Positions 26,862 to 36,759 are shown, counted from the stretch's first letter. The stretch is 64,000 nt of DNA from an uncultured Prevotellaceae bacterium (GCA_900319235.1 ONNR01000003.1:1-64000), one strand, 5' to 3'. Translations and numbers: made by a program. The notes: generated by a model from the sequence alone, not told the origin.

Positions 26862-28112
26862 ATGGATAGAAAGATAGAGAAGAAACGCGGGCTACAAGCA
26901 AAGCATGTGCCCTATATCGCAGGAGGTGTCCTGCTGGTAGCATTGATTGGTTGGATGATTTTCGGCGACCATAGCACCACGGTGCGGGTTGAGTCGGATG
27001 GCTTGACCATCAGCGAGGTGACGAATGCCGAGTTCAAGGACTATGTGCGACTGAACGGTACGGTAGTGCCTATCCAGGTGGTGCAGATTTCGCCCGAGGA
27101 AGGCGGCATCGTCATGGAGAAGGTGGCCGAAGAAGGTTCAACGGTCAAAAAGGGTGATGTCATCGTACGTCTTTCGAATTCGAACCTCGACCTGCAGATC
27201 CTGAATGCCGAAGCCGAACTTGCCGAAAAGCAGAACCTGCTGCGCAACACCCAGGTGGCGATGCAGCAGGACAAACTGAACAACGAGACCGAGGCTGCAA
27301 CGTTGGGTATGGACGTGGAACGCAAGCGTCGTGCCTACGAGCAGAATCAGCGGCTCTACAACGAGAAACTCATCAGCCGCGAGACCTATCTGCAGGCCAA
27401 GGAGGATTACGAGTTGTCGAAAAGGAAGCAGGAGCTGATCAGCGAACGCTTGAAGAAGGACGAACAGTACCGCAGCCTGCAGATGGACCAGATGGAGGAC
27501 AACCTTGCCAATATGCGACGCAATGTCCTGCTGGTGCGCGAAAGGAAGCAGAAACTCGAAGTACGCTCTGCCATCGATGGCGAACTGGGTTTGCTCGATG
27601 TGGAACTGGGCCAGAACATCACAGCCGGCCAGAAGATTGGACAGATCAACGACCTCTCGGACTTCAAGATCCAGGCTGAGATTGACGAGCACTACATCGA
27701 TCGTGTACGCCAGGGTTTGCAGGCAACCTTTATGCGAGGCGAAAAGAATTATCAACTTGCCGTTCGCAAGGTCTATCCCGAGGTTCGACAGGGACGTTTC
27801 CGCATCGACCTCGTCTTCCGAGGCGAGCGTCCCGACAACATCCGCAGCGGTCAGACCTATTACCTCAACCTCGAGTTGGGACAGTCCGAGCAGGCCATCC
27901 TCATCCCACGTGGTGCGTTCTTCCAGACTACGGGCGGACAGTGGATCTTCGTACTCGACAAGGACGGTTCGCGTGCCTATCGTCGTGACATTCGTATCGG
28001 TCGCCAGAATCCGCAGCATTACGAGGTGCTCGAAGGTCTTGAGCCAGGCGAACAGGTCATCACGAGCGGCTACGAGGCGTTTAAGGATTACGAGACGTTG
28101 AAGATAAGGTGA
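26862..28112 (+). CDS. Membrane-fusion (HlyD/MacA-type periplasmic adaptor) protein
   Basis: This 416-residue adaptor has an N-terminal membrane anchor (VPYIAGGVLLVALIGWMIFG, about residues 17-36) and two lipoyl half-motifs (ISPEEGGIVMEKVAEEG and later VRSAIDGELGLLDVELG). Between them lies a long coiled-coil hairpin (about 105-220), followed by a beta-barrel domain and a membrane-proximal domain. It bridges an inner-membrane permease to the TolC duct. It is cotranscribed with the TolC gene before it and the permease gene five bases after it. Confidence 0.92.
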   Translation: MDRKIEKKRGLQAKHVPYIAGGVLLVALIGWMIFGDHSTTVRVESDGLTISEVTNAEFKDYVRLNGTVVPIQVVQISPEEGGIVMEKVAEEGSTVKKGDVIVRLSNSNLDLQILNAEAELAEKQNLLRNTQVAMQQDKLNNETEAATLGMDVERKRRAYEQNQRLYNEKLISRETYLQAKEDYELSKRKQELISERLKKDEQYRSLQMDQMEDNLANMRRNVLLVRERKQKLEVRSAIDGELGLLDVELGQNITAGQKIGQINDLSDFKIQAEIDEHYIDRVRQGLQATFMRGEKNYQLAVRKVYPEVRQGRFRIDLVFRGERPDNIRSGQTYYLNLELGQSEQAILIPRGAFFQTTGGQWIFVLDKDGSRAYRRDIRIGRQNPQHYEVLEGLEPGEQVITSGYEAFKDYETLKIR

Positions 28113-28116
28113 TGTT

Positions 28117-30480
28117 ATGAAAAGCTATTTGAAATTCCTTTCGAGGAACAAGCTATATACGTTCATAAACGTGCTTGGCCTGGCCATTTCGCTTATGTTT
28201 GTCATCCTGCTGGGTGACTATGCATGGCGTCAGTACAGCATCGACTCGTGGCACAAGAATGCCGACCGAATCTACCTGATGGGCGATCAGGAGCTGTTCT
28301 TCATCTGGCCCCAGGCAGCCCGTGAGATCCAGGATATGTGTCCCGAGGTGGAACAGTCCTGCTGCGTGATGAGCCAGCGAGGAAAGATCAAGTATGGCCA
28401 GCGGGAAATAAAAGATGGTGAAAACGAAAACGGCATCATCATGCTGGTCGATTCGACGTTCTTCAACTTCTTCGATTTCGAGCTGGTGAAGGGCAATCGT
28501 CTGACGGCGCTCGATGCGCCCGACAAGTGTGTCATCACCGAGCGGCTGGCACAGAGGCTCTTTGGCGAAAGGAATCCCATCGGTGAGACAGTGGAGATCG
28601 TGGGCGAACGCAGCGTGCGTATCAACAACGAAGACCCCTTGGATAGCACATTGGTCTATACCATCAGTGCCGTTGTCGAGAATCTGGACCGTACCGTCCT
28701 GCCCAATGAGACACAGCTCATCGCCAGCATGAAGCGTTTCCCCCAAGTGATGGGCTATGAGCTCAAGAACAACGTCTTCGCCTACGGTGGAACAGGTGCC
28801 TGCAAGGCATTCTTCATGCTTCAATCTGGTACTACGTTCGATGCAAAGATGAAGGTGGTGGAAGAGCATTTGCACAATAACTATTACTGGACCGACAACA
28901 GCCACCTCACCATGACGCCGCTCAAGGAAGTGATGTTTGCCCCGCAGAACAATGGCTCGGGCATGCAAAAGGGCGACAAGACAAGGCTAAACATATTGTT
29001 TGCAGCCGTATTGGCCATCCTCTTCTTCGCCTTGAGCAACTACGTCAACCTGACGGTCGCCAACACGGGTTTCCGCGCCAAGGAGATGGCCACGCGTCGA
29101 CTCTTCGGCAGTAGCCAGCATCAGATTTCGCTGAAACTTATCGCTGAATCGACGTTGATGGTCGCCGTGTCGTTCGTCATCGGCCTGGCCCTGGCATTCT
29201 GTTTCCGTGAAGATGCAGCCTCGTTGTTCAGGGGAAAGATTGAGCTGGTGAAGGACATCAATCCAAGCACTGTCGGCATCTGCCTCGGCTTCATTCTGCT
29301 GACGGGCATCATTTCGGGCATCCTACCCTCCTGGCATATTTCCCGCTATCAGCCCATCGACATCGTGAAGGGAAATTTCCGCTTCCGCTCAAAGATGGTG
29401 CTTGGCAAGGTGTTCATCATCCTGCAGAACGTCATCACCGTCGTTATGCTCACATCGGCCCTGGTCATCTGGCTCCAACTGAACCATCTGATCCATGCGC
29501 CCCTCGGCTTCAACTATGAGAACATTTGTTTCGTCAGTCCGCCCATGGAAAAGGAACAGGCGGTCAGAAGCCAATTGGAGAACATGCCTTTTGTCGAAGG
29601 AATCGGCAATTTCCAAGGCACCGATTTCATTGGGTATTCTTCCAGCACACGTACCATCAACGTCGATGAGAAGTCTGTCAACATATTCTTGACATATATG
29701 GATAAGGCTGCCTTCGACCTCTACGGATTGGAGATTCTTCGGGATTATGGTCCCGTCAGTGACGGTTATTACCTCAACGAGGAGGCCATGCGTCGGTGGG
29801 GATTGACCGAAGACGACCGAGAGATGCCCTGGGGCAACGGAACGACAAAGCCGATAGCCGGCATCATCAAGGATTTCCATCGTGTCAATATCTTGGAGAG
29901 TCTGGTGCCTTTCGCCATCCAGGTGAGAGACGACTTGGACTATCCTACCTTCCTTATCAAGACGAATGGAGACAAGAAAGCCAAGGAGAAACTGGTCGAG
30001 ATGCTGAGGGAATTGGGTTGTGCCGAGGCTACGCTGCCCTGGATTGTCAATAGTTCCGAGGATGTGATTGCCGAAACCTTCGACACCCATCGTCACACGC
30101 TTCGCATCATCACGCTCTTTACATTCATGGCCATCGTCATCTCCGTGCTTGGCTTCGTCGGCATGTCGCTCTTCTTCATTCGTCAGCGCAAGAAGGAGAT
30201 GGGCATACGTAAAATCATGGGCAGCACATCGGGCGAGGTCTTCCGGCTGATGCTTCGCACCTTCTGTGCCCCGCTCCTGGTATCGTTCGTTGTGGCTGTA
30301 CCCATTGCATGGCATTTCATGAGCCAATGGCTCGAAGGTTTCAGCTACCGCATCGCGCTTAGTCCCTGGTTCTTCGTCGCCACTTGCCTCTTCTCGCTCT
30401 TCGTGGCTGTCATTTCGGTGGGCATCCAGATACTTCGTGCCGTCGTTGCTAATCCGGTGGAGAGCATTAAGGTGGAGTGA
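28117..30480 (+). CDS. FtsX/MacB-type ABC permease 1
   Basis: This 787-residue permease has the N-terminal signature MKSYLKFLSRNKLYTFINV, shared with the permeases at 38104 and 46580. It has two tandem MacB-like halves: membrane helix, periplasmic core and a three-helix FtsX domain (near residues 290-410), then a helix near 430-450, a second core and a second FtsX domain (near 670-780, with RQRKKEMGIRKIMGST). The end NPVESIKVE is typical. No ATPase domain is present; the only ATPase of this type in the window is at 51601. The gene is in the TolC-adaptor operon. Confidence 0.92.
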   Translation: MKSYLKFLSRNKLYTFINVLGLAISLMFVILLGDYAWRQYSIDSWHKNADRIYLMGDQELFFIWPQAAREIQDMCPEVEQSCCVMSQRGKIKYGQREIKDGENENGIIMLVDSTFFNFFDFELVKGNRLTALDAPDKCVITERLAQRLFGERNPIGETVEIVGERSVRINNEDPLDSTLVYTISAVVENLDRTVLPNETQLIASMKRFPQVMGYELKNNVFAYGGTGACKAFFMLQSGTTFDAKMKVVEEHLHNNYYWTDNSHLTMTPLKEVMFAPQNNGSGMQKGDKTRLNILFAAVLAILFFALSNYVNLTVANTGFRAKEMATRRLFGSSQHQISLKLIAESTLMVAVSFVIGLALAFCFREDAASLFRGKIELVKDINPSTVGICLGFILLTGIISGILPSWHISRYQPIDIVKGNFRFRSKMVLGKVFIILQNVITVVMLTSALVIWLQLNHLIHAPLGFNYENICFVSPPMEKEQAVRSQLENMPFVEGIGNFQGTDFIGYSSSTRTINVDEKSVNIFLTYMDKAAFDLYGLEILRDYGPVSDGYYLNEEAMRRWGLTEDDREMPWGNGTTKPIAGIIKDFHRVNILESLVPFAIQVRDDLDYPTFLIKTNGDKKAKEKLVEMLRELGCAEATLPWIVNSSEDVIAETFDTHRHTLRIITLFTFMAIVISVLGFVGMSLFFIRQRKKEMGIRKIMGSTSGEVFRLMLRTFCAPLLVSFVVAVPIAWHFMSQWLEGFSYRIALSPWFFVATCLFSLFVAVISVGIQILRAVVANPVESIKVE

Positions 30481-30607
30481 GGACCCCCTAAATCCCCCTG
30501 CTTAGGGGGACTTGGATTGGGTCGCGAAAATATACATTTAACAATTAAATAACCCTTCGACAGACAAGTCTTCCTCCTAAGTAGGGGGATAAGAGGGGGT
30601 CTATATT
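30481..30607 (+). repeat. Interspersed hairpin element, arms of ccccctaaat type
   Basis: The arms gaccccctaaatccccctgc and the inverted cctaagtagggggataagag enclose a loop that contains gattgggtcgcgaaaatatacat. The loop sequence loosely matches the core of the elements at 7554, 9034 and 20780 (gaatgggacccaaaaacatac). It fills the gap between two permease genes of one operon. Confidence 0.65.
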
Positions 30608-32962
30608 ATGATGAACCTATTTCCCAAAGGCCAAGGGGGCCTTATCAAAGTCATATCGCTGGCAATAGGCCTGACTGTCGGGCTGGTGCTGATTGCCAAG
30701 GTGGAACTCGAACGCAACTTCGATCGCTGCGTCGTGGAGAAGGAGTATGTGTACGAGCTTTATGAGAACTTCGAGCGAAACGGAGGTGAGAAAGTCGAGT
30801 ATGGAGCCACGCCGGGCGGTGTCGTTCCAGCCATGTGCCGATACGTGCCCGAAATCGTCGTGGGCACACGCTATACCGGCCAGTTCGAAAACGAGAAACT
30901 CGTCCTGGAGAATGGACAGCGCTACAGTTTCAGAAATTGCATCTTTGCCGACTCCTGCTTCTTCGACATTTTCGTCACAAGGATTCTGGTAGGCGACTGG
31001 AAGCAGATCATGACCTTGCCTAGTCAGTGCCTCGTCAGCCGATCGCTCAGCGAGAAGCTGGGTGGCGATGTCGTGGGTCGAACGTTCAACTTCGTGCCAG
31101 CTCCAGGCAAGCCTATGACCATCAGCGGCATCTTTGAGGATTTCGACGAGAACAGCTCCTTCGGTACCCTCGACATCGTGATGTCCTTACCATCCATCGG
31201 CATCTATTCGTGGGATGGCTCGCAGAACCTCAACGGCAATGACCGCTATCATTCGTTCGTGCGTCTCACACCCAATGCCGATCTGAAGAAGATACAGGAC
31301 GAGATAAAGGTGATGGTGCAGGAGATTTATCCTTGGGAAGAACTGCGTGCGGCAGGTTATACCGATCTGGGCTTCGGTTTTTATCCCGTCAGCGAGAAGC
31401 GGATGAACAATACCACGGTGCGCACCACGTGCATCATCCTCTTGATTGTGGCCTTTGTGATGTTGTTCACCGCTGTGATGAACTACATCCTCGTGGTTAT
31501 CAGTTCGCTGGTGGCAAGGGCTCGACTTGTGGCGCTTCGCAAGGTGATGGGCGCGCCCAAGCGGGAGTTCTATCTGAAAACGCTGGCCGAAGCCTTTGGG
31601 CATCTGTTGTTGGCCTTGCTCATTATGTTCCTGCTGCTATGGGCAGGGCAGGATTGGATACGCGACTTGATGGGAATTAGTTTGGGAACGCTCTTTTCGT
31701 CACAGACTTACGTCATTCTAGCCATCGTTTGTCTTATCGTTCTCTTCTGCTGTGGCCTCTTGCCCGGCTACATCTATTCGCGCATCCCGCTGACTTATGC
31801 CTATCGTCTCTATAGCGAAAGCAAACGCGTGTGGAAACTTTCGCTCCTGGCGTTCCAGTTCGTATTGAGCACCATGCTGCTCTGCATCCTCAGCACCATC
31901 TATCGCCAATACGACTATATGCTCAACAAGGATATGGGCTACGAATATGAGAATGTGGCCTATATCCCAATCGCTCATCCTTCGGATTCGACCATTGTTT
32001 TGGCCCGTGAGATCGAGAAGTTGCCGTGTGTCGAAAGCACTGCAACGGCCTATTCGCTCTTCCTGCAGTGGCAGAGCGGCAACAACATCATGCTGCCCGA
32101 AGATACGCGAGAGTTGTTCAACTATGCGTGTATGTATTTTTCCCAGCCGAGCATTGTCGAAACGATGGGACTGACGATAGTGCAGGGCAGGAATATGTCA
32201 CCACTAGAAGATAAAAGGTTTTTGCCCGAAGTCCTTGTCAACGAGAAGTTTGCCCAGATGCTCAAGGAGTTCACGGGATGGGATGACGTCGTAGGACAAT
32301 CGGTCGTGAGCACAGAGATTGGCCGCGAGCATCCGCTCACCATCGTTGGCGTGGTGAAGGACTTTACGATAGGCACCCTTGTGAACCTTGACCAGCGTCC
32401 TACCATGTTCATCAATGGCACCCTCTTTGCCAACTACGTCCTACTGAAGTTCAACGACTTGACACCGGACAACATCACGGCAGTACAGCAGCTCTGCGAC
32501 CGCCTCTATCCCGATGCCGAATTCCAGGTGAAGCGTTATGGCGACGAACTTGCCGACAGTTATCACGAGACGCAGCACACACGCGACCTCATCCTCATCG
32601 GATGCTTGGCGGCCCTGCTCATCACGCTCATCGGCCTGATTGGATACATTCGCGACGAGGTGCAGCGTCGCACGCGAGAACTGGCAATTCGTAAGGTGAT
32701 GGGTGCTACAGTAGGAGAATTGCAGAGCCTCTTCCTGCGCAGTATCGCCATTATTGCCTTGCCTTCGATTATCGTTGGTGTGGCCTTGGGCTGGTATTTC
32801 AGTATGCTGCTGATGGAGCAGTTTGCCGATAAGATTGAACTCCACGCATGGATCTTCGCTCTCGATGCCCTTGTCGTCATCATCGTCATTGCCCTCGTCG
32901 TCTTCTTCCAAACCCGCCAGGTCGCTTTGCGTAATCCAGTGGAGAATATCAAGACGGAGTGA
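30608..32962 (+). CDS. FtsX/MacB-type ABC permease 2
   Basis: This 784-residue permease belongs to a second subfamily that lacks the MKSYLKFLSR start and begins directly with a hydrophobic helix after a short basic stretch. Two FtsX domains are visible (around residues 275-400 and 660-780; RRTRELAIRKVMGATVGEL in the second), ending in NPVENIKTE. Two start codons in a row (30608, 30611) are possible. It is the last gene of the TolC operon, 127 bases after permease 1. The pairing of one permease of each subfamily recurs at 46580-51494, so the two may form a heterodimer (inference). Confidence 0.9.
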   Translation: MMNLFPKGQGGLIKVISLAIGLTVGLVLIAKVELERNFDRCVVEKEYVYELYENFERNGGEKVEYGATPGGVVPAMCRYVPEIVVGTRYTGQFENEKLVLENGQRYSFRNCIFADSCFFDIFVTRILVGDWKQIMTLPSQCLVSRSLSEKLGGDVVGRTFNFVPAPGKPMTISGIFEDFDENSSFGTLDIVMSLPSIGIYSWDGSQNLNGNDRYHSFVRLTPNADLKKIQDEIKVMVQEIYPWEELRAAGYTDLGFGFYPVSEKRMNNTTVRTTCIILLIVAFVMLFTAVMNYILVVISSLVARARLVALRKVMGAPKREFYLKTLAEAFGHLLLALLIMFLLLWAGQDWIRDLMGISLGTLFSSQTYVILAIVCLIVLFCCGLLPGYIYSRIPLTYAYRLYSESKRVWKLSLLAFQFVLSTMLLCILSTIYRQYDYMLNKDMGYEYENVAYIPIAHPSDSTIVLAREIEKLPCVESTATAYSLFLQWQSGNNIMLPEDTRELFNYACMYFSQPSIVETMGLTIVQGRNMSPLEDKRFLPEVLVNEKFAQMLKEFTGWDDVVGQSVVSTEIGREHPLTIVGVVKDFTIGTLVNLDQRPTMFINGTLFANYVLLKFNDLTPDNITAVQQLCDRLYPDAEFQVKRYGDELADSYHETQHTRDLILIGCLAALLITLIGLIGYIRDEVQRRTRELAIRKVMGATVGELQSLFLRSIAIIALPSIIVGVALGWYFSMLLMEQFADKIELHAWIFALDALVVIIVIALVVFFQTRQVALRNPVENIKTE

Positions 32963-33006
32963 AATAACTAACGATTTGACACATTAGTTTGACATATCAT
33001 GAACAT

Positions 33007-33072
33007 AATTGGTCATAAAAATGCATTTAATGAGTTTTTATGACCAATTTTGAAAAGTATTATATAACTTTG
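33007..33072 (+). promoter_or_regulatory. 15-bp palindrome and promoter of the small lipoprotein gene
   Basis: A perfect 15-bp inverted repeat (aattggtcataaaaa at 33007-33021, tttttatgaccaatt at 33035-33049) with a 13-base spacer is followed by the -7 box TAACTTTG at 33065-33072. The right arm covers the place where the -33 element should be, so it looks like a repressor operator. It could alternatively serve as a terminator for the permease gene, but no T run follows. Confidence 0.65.
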
Positions 33073-33210
33073 CACGAAAATCGCAATAAATTGAGATAAT
33101 GACTGTGCAAGAATCTTTTTTTTGTTATCCCATGCAAGGTTTGGCGCGATTGTGCATTTATTGGGAAAAAAGGTGATACGTCTTATTCATTCACTAAAAT
33201 ATAAAAGCAA

Positions 33211-33705
33211 ATGAAACAATTATTCAAAATGGTAATTTGTTCAGTCTTGCTGATGGCAGGGTTGAGCAGTTGTGAAGATTTAGTTACTGAGATTAACCTG
33301 GCAGATAATCTGGAGGGTAGCTGGCAGAAGGAATATCCGAAGGGGGTGCAGGATGCGGGACAGGTAATATGGACATTCTCTGTGCCTGGTGACATAAGTG
33401 ATATATATGGTTTTACGCTTGATATCTATGTTTCAGATGTTCAGTCAGGAGATTCGGAGGCGAAGTACATCTACCAGCAACACCAGAACGGTTATCCTGG
33501 CGTGGGCGGCTCCACTCCGGCACTCTATCTATTTGAACTCGATCATGACTTCAAGCAAGAGGACCGGAAAGCGGCCTATACGCCAGCAGTGGGTTATTGG
33601 GTCAAGGAATGCAGCAAGGACAAGCTGGTGCTTGAGCGTTTTGAGGTGAATACTGACGGACCGAACCTGCTGGAGGGTGATGTGACTTTCAGGAGGGTGA
33701 AATAG
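33211..33705 (+). CDS. Small lipoprotein of unknown function
   Basis: This 164-residue protein has a lipoprotein signal (VLLMAGLSSCEDL). The mature part is hydrophilic and probably beta-rich, with LEGSWQKEYPKG near the start and KDKLVLERFEVNTD near the end. This pattern (a LxGxW motif followed by beta strands) resembles lipocalin-like lipoproteins of Bacteroidetes, but I cannot place it firmly. It lies between the TolC operon and the hairpin array and has a leader of about 135 bases after its -7 box. Confidence 0.7.
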   Translation: MKQLFKMVICSVLLMAGLSSCEDLVTEINLADNLEGSWQKEYPKGVQDAGQVIWTFSVPGDISDIYGFTLDIYVSDVQSGDSEAKYIYQQHQNGYPGVGGSTPALYLFELDHDFKQEDRKAAYTPAVGYWVKECSKDKLVLERFEVNTDGPNLLEGDVTFRRVK

Positions 33706-33806
33706 ATTTCGATGGGAAAAGATAATATCAATTATCATACCCCAATCGAGTGGAGAGGTGGCAAGAATGCCAGTCCCAAAATTGGAAAGAACTATCTTTT
33801 ATCGGA

Positions 33807-34184
33807 GCATACAGATTTGGTAGATAGAATCTGTATGCTCCGATCTGCGCATACATATTTGGCAGATGAAAACATTATGCTCCGACCGCGGCATACAGTT
33901 TTGGTAGATAGAATCTGTATGCTCCGACCGCGGCATACATATTTGGTAGATGAAAACTGTATGCTCCGACCGCGGCATACAGATTTGGTAGATGAAAACT
34001 GTATGCTTCGACCGCGGCATACAGATTTGGTAGATGAAAACTGTATGCTCCGACCGTGGCATACAGATTTGGTAGATGAAAACTGTATGCTCCGACCGCA
34101 GCATACATATTTGGAATATGAAATCTGTATGCTCCCAGCGAAGAATACAGTTTTGGAGTACGAAATCTGTATGCCGCGATTTGA
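33807..34184. repeat. Tandem array of nine 42-bp hairpin units
   Basis: Nine units start at 33807, 33849, 33891, 33933, 33975, 34017, 34059, 34101 and 34143, exactly 42 bp apart. Each consists of an 8-bp stem (gcatacag / ctgtatgc, with variants), a loop of about 16 bases and a 10-base spacer (tccgaccgcg type). Because 42 is a multiple of three, several frames stay open on both strands, so the open frames here are not evidence of a protein. The array lies between the lipoprotein gene and the terminator at 34238. Confidence 0.95.
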
Positions 34185-34237
34185 GATAGGATACATTGAT
34201 AGTTTTACTTCGGTTTTTCTGCAGATGTCCATTCTAT

Positions 34238-34284
34238 TTCGGGCGAAATCTATCCAAAAGCTGGAGGATTTCGTCCGAATTGTT
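34238..34284 (+). terminator. Terminator-like hairpin, ttcgggcgaaatc family
   Basis: The stem ttcgggcgaaatc (34238-34250) pairs with gatttcgtccgaa (34267-34279), followed by a T-rich stretch. The same stem sequence is used by the terminators at 37921 and 46338, and each lies just before a twin-palindrome promoter. Confidence 0.75.
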
Positions 34285-34311
34285 TTTGTTACATGTCTTA
34301 TATTTGTGATC

Positions 34312-34409
34312 GTGTAAAAGAATCATACACTATGGTGTATAATATTTTGACAAACCGTTTTTGGAACCATGAGAAACCTTGCACAGATTTAGAAAGAGGA
34401 GTAACTTTG
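34312..34409 (+). promoter_or_regulatory. Twin-palindrome promoter E (receptor gene)
   Basis: Dyad 1 at 34312-34330 is gtgta-N9-tacac: both arms differ from the gtgtc/gacac form, so symmetry is kept. Dyad 2 is at 34336-34352, TTG at 34379-34381, the -7 box TAACTTTG at 34402-34409. All spacings equal those of promoter A. Confidence 0.88.
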
Positions 34410-34452
34410 CAGTGTCAAAAAAGATTATTAATCTCTAATACATTGCATAATT

Positions 34453-36759
34453 ATGAAAAAGATTATTCTTTCTACACTGGTGTGTTTCGTGTTTATTGCC
34501 TCTATAGCACAAAGCATAAATGGCCGTGTCATCGATGAGCAGGCACAGCCTATGGCATTCGCTAATGTCGTTTTGCTCAATAGGTCCGATTCCACATTTA
34601 TCACAGGTGAAGTGACAAAAGCGGACGGAACATTCTATATTGCAACAGATCGGAAAGATGGATTGCTGAAAGTGTCGAGTGTCGGATACGAAACAAGGTA
34701 TCTCGATGCACGACAAGGTAATGTGAGCGACATTGTTATGCTATCCAACATACAGGAATTGGGTGAAGTGGAGGTAAATGCGATAAAGCCAACACACAAA
34801 TTAACCACAGAAGGCATAATGACGACCGTCGAGCATACACTCCTCAGCAAGGCAGGCACAGCAAATGATGTACTGCAGAACCTGCCCGGTGTGCAGAAGA
34901 AACAAGATGGTATTGAAGTATTCGGCAAGGGCACTCCTATTATATATATAAATGGGCGACAGATGCGTAACAAATCGGAACTTGACCAGATGAAGAGCGA
35001 GAACATCAAGAGCGTGGAACTGATTACCAATCCGGGTGCAAAATATGATGCGCAGGTCGAATCGGTCATCCTTATCAAGACTCGTCGTGAGCAGGGTGAA
35101 GGCTGGAGCGGCGATGTCCAGTCGCACTATCGACAGGGCTATCGACCCAACCTCGACCTTGGGTTGAACTGGAACTATCGCAACAAAGGGCTTGATGTAT
35201 TCGGCAGCGTGTGGTACAACGATAATCAGTATCGTGAACGTGACCGTATTGTTCTTGATGTCATGGCTGATACACTTTGGCGTATGGATGAACATTCAAA
35301 TGCCGATAGCCATCATCAGTCCATCTATTCTTCGACAGGTATCAACTACATTTTCAACGATCAGCATTCGATGGGTCTTCGCTATGAGACGAAAACTTAC
35401 CTGAAGCACAAGGGGACAGGAGCTTTTATCGCCGACGTGACTGCCGATGGTGTATATTATGACCATCTCGATAATGATCTCGAACGCGAGACCACATCGA
35501 ATATGCCACACACGATTAATGCCTATTATAATGGTAAGGTGGGCAAGACATCAATCGACTTCAACACCGACTATATGTTCTATAAGGAACGTGAGAAGTT
35601 TTTCAACAATGAGGTTAGCCGAGAGCAAATAAGTCGCATCGTCACCAGCACCAATATAGTTCGTAACCAGTTGTGGGCGTCGAAGCTTATCCTTTCGTGG
35701 CCTCTTTGGAAAGGCAACCTGCAGGCTGGGACAGAATACATCCACACCAATCGCAATGACGATTATATCAATCCTGAACAGGTAGTTCCCACATCCCAGA
35801 CCGAGCAGCGGGAGCGCAGTATTAGCTTCTTTGCAGAATATAGTCGGCCATTGCCTTTTGGCCAGATTCGTCTGGGGCTGCGCAACGAAAATGTCAACAC
35901 GGATTACTTCGCCCTTGGCGTACATCAGCCCGAGCAGAGCCGCAATTATCATCATGTCTTCCCGACTGCTGCCCTGATGGCACGTGTCGGTAAGGTTCAG
36001 CTTATGGCAAACTATGCAGTCAGGATTCAGCGTCCTTACTATTGGATGCTAAGCAGTAATGTGACCTATGCCAATCGCTTCACGTGGCAGAGCGGAAACC
36101 CGATGCTTCAGCCAACCATCAGAAACCAGGTTTCACTGATGGCTATGTATAATTGGGTGCGCATAGCCTTGGACTACAAGCATACATCTGATGAAATCAT
36201 CAATGTTGCTGAAACTGTGGAAGGTAGTGAGGCCACAACCATCATCACTCGTGCCAATGTCAAGCATTCCGACGGCTTGCGTGCCATGCTCATCCTTTCG
36301 CCTCGCTTTGGATCCTATCAACCTTCGTTGACAGTCGCCCTTATCAAGGATTGGATCAAGATTCCTTCGCCTACAGGTATCATTAGTCCGAAGAATCCCA
36401 TCGGTCTTATCCAGTCGAACAACAATTTCCAGTTGACGAAAACCCTCACAGCGACAGCGAGCCTGCAGGTTACTACGACTGGCAACCAACAAAACATGAC
36501 ACTCACTAAACCTGTATATGTGGCAGACATCAGTGTGACCAAGACATTCTTCGATGATCGTCTTTCGGTGAAGTTGGGAGGTCGAAACCTGTTCAACGCG
36601 CAGGAGCATATCAGAGTCAACTATGGTTCGCGTATGCTGTCGCAGAACAGTCGTCAGGACTCTCGCCTGTTTGAATTGTCCATTCGATACAATTTCAATG
36701 CCACCTCTTCGAAGTACAAAGGTACGGGAGCAGGAAGTGAGGAGAAGAACAGATTCTAA
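34453..36759 (+). CDS. Outer-membrane receptor with carboxypeptidase-regulatory-like domain
   Basis: This 768-residue protein has a signal peptide (LSTLVCFVFIASIAQS), an N-terminal carboxypeptidase-regulatory-like domain (INGRVIDEQAQPMAFANVVL, about residues 20-100) and a plug-like domain (DVLQNLPGVQKKQDGIEVFG, IKSVELITNPGAKYDA; about 120-215). The C-terminal barrel has the terminal motif FELSIRYNFN near the end. It belongs to the TonB-dependent-receptor/outer-membrane beta-barrel group without a SusD partner. It carries promoter E, so it is probably coregulated with the exporter genes. Substrate unknown. Confidence 0.85.
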   Translation: MKKIILSTLVCFVFIASIAQSINGRVIDEQAQPMAFANVVLLNRSDSTFITGEVTKADGTFYIATDRKDGLLKVSSVGYETRYLDARQGNVSDIVMLSNIQELGEVEVNAIKPTHKLTTEGIMTTVEHTLLSKAGTANDVLQNLPGVQKKQDGIEVFGKGTPIIYINGRQMRNKSELDQMKSENIKSVELITNPGAKYDAQVESVILIKTRREQGEGWSGDVQSHYRQGYRPNLDLGLNWNYRNKGLDVFGSVWYNDNQYRERDRIVLDVMADTLWRMDEHSNADSHHQSIYSSTGINYIFNDQHSMGLRYETKTYLKHKGTGAFIADVTADGVYYDHLDNDLERETTSNMPHTINAYYNGKVGKTSIDFNTDYMFYKEREKFFNNEVSREQISRIVTSTNIVRNQLWASKLILSWPLWKGNLQAGTEYIHTNRNDDYINPEQVVPTSQTEQRERSISFFAEYSRPLPFGQIRLGLRNENVNTDYFALGVHQPEQSRNYHHVFPTAALMARVGKVQLMANYAVRIQRPYYWMLSSNVTYANRFTWQSGNPMLQPTIRNQVSLMAMYNWVRIALDYKHTSDEIINVAETVEGSEATTIITRANVKHSDGLRAMLILSPRFGSYQPSLTVALIKDWIKIPSPTGIISPKNPIGLIQSNNNFQLTKTLTATASLQVTTTGNQQNMTLTKPVYVADISVTKTFFDDRLSVKLGGRNLFNAQEHIRVNYGSRMLSQNSRQDSRLFELSIRYNFNATSSKYKGTGAGSEEKNRF

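Noticed and set aside
33807..34184. CRISPR array
   Set aside because: No unique spacers alternate with a constant repeat; the whole 42-bp unit recurs and each unit is itself a hairpin. No cas genes are in the window.
33712..34317. 201-residue open frame across the first hairpin array, with a 14-residue repeat (RPRHTDLVDENCML)
   Set aside because: The 42-bp period keeps several frames open on both strands, including two long ones on the minus strand. There is no signal peptide, no promoter of good quality, and the DNA palindromes explain the repeat better.
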